NCBI GenBank assembly: GCA_900708905.1 | Contig: CAADRB010000004.1 | Coordinates: 2,607,685-2,671,684, forward strand | Direction: 5' to 3' | DNA from: Hymenolepis diminuta | Taxonomy: Eukaryota > Platyhelminthes > Cestoda > Cyclophyllidea > Hymenolepididae | Length of the DNA stretch: 64,000 bases | Part shown: positions 61,501 to 64,000 of the stretch, in pieces | Layout: every line of letters begins with the position of its first letter | Position numbering within the stretch: position 1 is the stretch's first letter | Program-made: the position numbers and the translations under genes | The notes under the pieces: model-generated | Told to the model about the DNA's origin: nothing | What the model saw: the letters and a program-made list of their open reading frames with translations, nothing else | Databases searched by the model: none

Positions 61501-63885
61501 GAACTTGTGCACAGTATACATTGTATTAATGTATTCTTAATTTCGAATCCTTGTAGATACAAGACATGAAACATACAGAGAAGGCTTTCAAAAGTGAATT
61601 GGAATCTTTAAAATTGAGTTTTGAAAACTCAAACACTACCGTAGATAAACTCAAAATGGAAAATTCCGATCTTATTAATCAGGTATGTTAAAAATTTCAC
61701 TTTGTTTGCCATCCGGGCGTTTCATTATTTTAAATCAGCAGATTAGAATTTAAACGCGTAGTCTTATAACAGTGAACGATTTCAAACAATAATCACTGAG
61801 TAAATTTAATATTAAAAAAGGTATCGACAGTTAAATTCGCTATATAGCATTTACTAGAAAAGGGAAGCGGATTGCTTAATTCGGAGACTTTGATCCTGAA
61901 ACTGATAATTTATATATGACTTAATTTGTGATTATCTCCTTGTTTTCAATTTTATTTACAGATTGGAAAGCTTAAATCGGCTGAGGCGTCCGTTTTAAAG
62001 GAAACTGGGTTCCTAAAAGCAAGTCTGGAGAAATCAAATTCCGCTATTAATGAACTCCAGGGAGAGAAACACGATCTTACAATGAAGGTATATTAAATGA
62101 AGATTTATTTTTTTGAGAGTAAGAGATGACCAAATTATCAAGGTTGATCAGCTTTGATCTAGATAGAACTGTGTGCGCATTGTAGCTTATCGTTCACATT
62201 AAAGAACTCATGCCGGGAGTAGTATAAAATAAGTGTAGCGGTCAACTTACACGTCTACTTATTCGGAGGTTACAGGTTCGACATCCGTAGGTGCTCATCC
62301 AGTGAACAGTGTGACCAACTGTGCTTGTAAATATTGGTCAAAAGAGGGATATCAGAATGCGATTTTCTCATCAGAGAGATTTCAGGATGTTATTCTCCTG
62401 TCCAAGACGAAATCAGTGTTGAAAAGAGCCTTCTTCAATGGAGAGTATATTTATTAAGAGAACGGGTATTGAATAAGTGAAATTCGGAAATTGTGTTGGT
62501 TGGTCGCACCTTAGTCAGAAAAGGATGACAATTCTTCGATCCTCCATTTCGACATCGAGGGTGTGTTCATAAGTGGCCGTTGCTCTCATGTTGATGCCTC
62601 TAATTCTCCGATGAAGTATTTCCGATGCCAGTGTGAATTTTGTTCTAGACTGAAGAAAAATTTTTGATAGAAATCTGTCGTAATATGGTCTTATTTGAAA
62701 GGATTTTTTAAATCTGTGATATTTTTTAAAGATTTCTGCGCTTTCGTCGGTAGTCGAGGCAAAAAAACAACAAATCGAGAACCTCACCCATTCTCTCGCG
62801 GAAATCCAAGAAGCAATCAAACAGAAGAACTCAAGTATAGAAGTGAGTTCAGTCATTCATGTTTCTTTTCTCAAGAAGTAGAAAACTGATTGATAGTCTT
62901 ATCCATGATGCAGGGCATATAAGTGAATTTGCCAATAGTAATTTATTTATAACTAGCCAAAGCTGAATTAAGATGTGTGTGAAATTCACGGGTGATTCTT
63001 CCTTTCATATCTTGCTAGCCCTTATTATCTTGGATCCCTATCTCAGCGACCGTTTTGGTTCTTGAGATCCATCCTGATTCGGAGTGCGGAAGATGAGGTT
63101 GAATGATTGATAGTGGAAGTATCTATATACGGGAGGCCGATTAATTCACCCTTTATTTACAAGAAATATAGTTATTTGTAAGTTGGAAATACGGATGAAT
63201 GTATGAAACAGAGACCAGTTACTGTGGCGATATTTGCAATCCTCTTGATTATGACAATCAGCAATATCTGCACTTGTCACGTTCTCGTCAACTTTGATGG
63301 CTCAGCTACAGATTAGGAGAACAGCAGACTCCTATATTAGCTAGGTTATCAGATCAAGAACTTTGTTAGACTAATAATAAGTTTCATTTTGCATTCGGTC
63401 TTCGTTTCAGGTAAATTGAAGCCATACTATTTGAAATCAAAATAGACATCGTCTTCCAAGTTTGCTTGACTGATTATCGTCNNNNNNNNNNNNNNNNNNN
63501 NNNNNNNNNNNGGGGATTTCTTTCCGTAAACAATAAATTTGGAACAACAATGCGAGGGCATTTGGACTAAAAAGCCGGATTGCCTCAAATACGATCTTAA
63601 TTGGCTCCCATTATGGCAAATTGGGCTTCATTACATTGCCTTCTTACAAGATTGTGGTTAATCTTTCGGCCCGCTAGTCAAAATCCAGTGATTTCAATAG
63701 GATACAAAGTACTTAATAAATATTATTCCTTGTTTACTTACTTGATTTCCTGTTTTCTACAGACCTTAAACAATGAGGTGAAGAAGTGTTTGAGTAATTT
63801 TGAGGTCAAATCGAAGGAATGCTATCAACTAACGGAACAGATTGAATCCCTCAATGCGACCATCACCCAACTCATCGAAAAAGTA
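52519..63885 (+). CDS. EEA1: EEA1-like early-endosome tether, 5' portion (continues past the window)
   Basis: EEA1 tethers early endosomes through an N-terminal Rab5-binding C2H2 finger, a long coiled coil and a C-terminal FYVE domain; the last is beyond the window. Exons: 52519-52636, 52674-52753, 52789-52847, 52886-52952, 52995-53040, 53084-53139 (acceptor could also be 53076), 53173-53229, 53299-53355, 53395-53517, 57585-57698, 57788-57889, 59403-59528, 59948-60073, 60824-60949, 61557-61682, 61962-62087, 62732-62842, 63763-63885. The finger EGYLCPECFLNLDSE...LLAHFEKKH matches the EEA1 finger in spacing and flanks. Everything after is heptad-rich. Early introns are only 33-70 nt; later ones are 90 nt to 4 kb. 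From the fifth exon boundary on, phases are almost all 0. The identity rests on the finger plus coiled-coil architecture; another C2H2-plus-coiled-coil protein is possible. Confidence 0.75.
54784..55010. repeat. Pyrimidine tract facing G-rich purine tracts
   Basis: A C/T run at 54784-54812 is followed by G/A runs at 54868-54898 and 54935-54951, then another C/T stretch from about 54970. The arms are partly complementary. The 54871-54891 segment has several G runs (ggggggg, gggg, ggg), so hairpin or G-quadruplex formation is possible. Confidence 0.5.
55056..55352 (-). CDS. Unassigned open frame, possible terminal exon, antisense in EEA1-like intron
   Basis: About 98 codons, preceded by a plausible acceptor (ttaactgcag at about 55353) and ending in a stop. 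Composition is protein-like: FNLNEYYQEIRRSL, NIYITPVTLGFKFRGVNSLW, PKCLGDCPDMYTLF, then a hydrophobic end IQVIAKVAVVFIGVS. I do not recognise a family and found no convincing upstream exon. Could be the last exon of a nested gene, a decayed gene or chance. Confidence 0.25.
   Translation of the reverse strand: MLFNLNEYYQEIRRSLTNSENKKKLSVPLCRLSSTDNIYITPVTLGFKFRGVNSLWSPKCLGDCPDMYTLFKGGDFMLHALGAIQVIAKVAVVFIGVS
55385..55565 (-). repeat. tRNA-derived SINE, minus orientation, near full length
   Basis: Reverse complement gives the A-box region, a B box (caggtcacgagttcgat), an aaccgcattggttac body and the family tail gttgaaaagcgccttcctaa. Confidence 0.7.
57890..59402. other. EEA1-like intron with a possible decayed module
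   Basis: 1.5 kb. Includes 58957-59075, an open stretch after a ccag that weakly resembles the 42-residue exons. Nothing else seen. Confidence 0.4.
59640..59870 (+). repeat. tRNA-derived SINE, near full length, between duplicated exons
   Basis: Clearest copy: A-box region tggcacagctgttaacatgc, gtctgcgaaatcaagg, B box gggctcgatcccc, gatggccaactgcactggtta, gagtttcttaccag, tail gaaaacactttcctaaatgg. Inserted in the intron between the first and second 126-nt exons. Confidence 0.75.
60560..60640 (-). repeat. Possible SINE head fragment, minus orientation
   Basis: Reverse complement shows a B-box-like ccacaggttcgatactcac and an upstream A-box-like region. Too short and diverged to be sure. Lies in the intron between the second and third 126-nt exons. 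Confidence 0.3.
62225..62450 (+). repeat. tRNA-derived SINE, near full length
   Basis: A-box region gtagcggtcaacttacacgt, B box acaggttcgacatcc, then ccagtgaacagtgtgacca, gaatgcgattttctcatcag and tail gttgaaaagagccttcttc. In the intron after the last 126-nt exon. Confidence 0.75.
63482..63511. other. Assembly gap (30 N)
   Basis: Run of N inside the EEA1-like intron before the last exon in the window. Confidence 0.99.
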
Positions 63886-64000
63886 GTAAGTGTTTTTTAA
63901 TGTCCTTCAGGTTGAGGTTTCATTTCGATTAATTCTGGGTTAGTCAGTTCTCTAGAATAGGCCTTTAGTTTAGATCATTCTGACAATAATATTAGTATAA

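Larger units (their letters stand above)
59403..62087 (+). repeat. Tandem array of five duplicated 126-nt coiled-coil exons
   Basis: Exons at 59403, 59948, 60824, 61557 and 61962 are each exactly 126 nt with phase 0 at both ends, so each is 42 residues or six heptads. Lys5, Glu14, Glu23, Ser25, Asn26, Glu35 and Leu39 are shared by all five. The pattern LKSSLExSN, then ExLK-x-EN-x-DL-x-x-K, recurs. Neighbouring exons 57585 (38 residues, ending LKAENNDLKEK) and 62732/63763 are looser relatives. Confidence 0.9.

Overview
This is a eukaryotic, AT-rich window. It most likely comes from a parasitic flatworm (cestode or trematode): single-copy animal genes carry a mix of very short introns (about 33-45 nt) and multi-kilobase introns, and the introns hold degenerate, dispersed tRNA-like SINEs. 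Two runs of N (44429-44469 and 63482-63511) mark it as scaffold sequence. The species cannot be named from the sequence alone. All multi-exon models below were built by hand from splice sites, reading phase and recognised protein motifs.

Layout. 1335-12949, minus strand: a SOCS6/7-type suppressor of cytokine signalling, with a long His- and Pro-rich N-terminal region, an SH2 domain and a SOCS box. 12955-15327: divergent intergenic region. 15328-27544, plus strand: a complete nine-exon acetylcholinesterase whose oxyanion hole reads Gly-Gly-Ser instead of Gly-Gly-Gly. 27935-44424 (possibly to 44833), minus strand: a HELLS/LSH (DDM1-type) SNF2 chromatin remodeller, convergent with the cholinesterase. 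One 2.26-kb exon inserts about 660 residues into its first ATPase lobe. 45424-47022, plus: an intronless, short CSPP1-like centrosome/spindle-pole protein, divergent from HELLS. 48917-49572, minus: a TEX261/SVP26 ER-Golgi cargo adaptor whose first intron begins immediately after the ATG. 52158-52361, plus: a tiny SS18L2-like SNH-domain protein. 52519 to the right edge, plus: the 5' part of an EEA1-like endosomal tether with an N-terminal C2H2 finger followed by many short coiled-coil exons. Five of these exons are exactly 126 nt and clearly derive from one 42-residue (six-heptad) module by tandem exon duplication.

The genes do not form a pathway; they are ordinary neighbours in an animal genome. 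I found no prokaryotic-type system, CRISPR, tRNA or rRNA gene. The most interesting signals are protein-architecture novelties: the HELLS insertion, the EEA1 exon array and the cholinesterase Ser at position 119 (Torpedo numbering). Beyond these there are at least seven copies of a tRNA-like SINE family and three other dispersed repeat families in introns.
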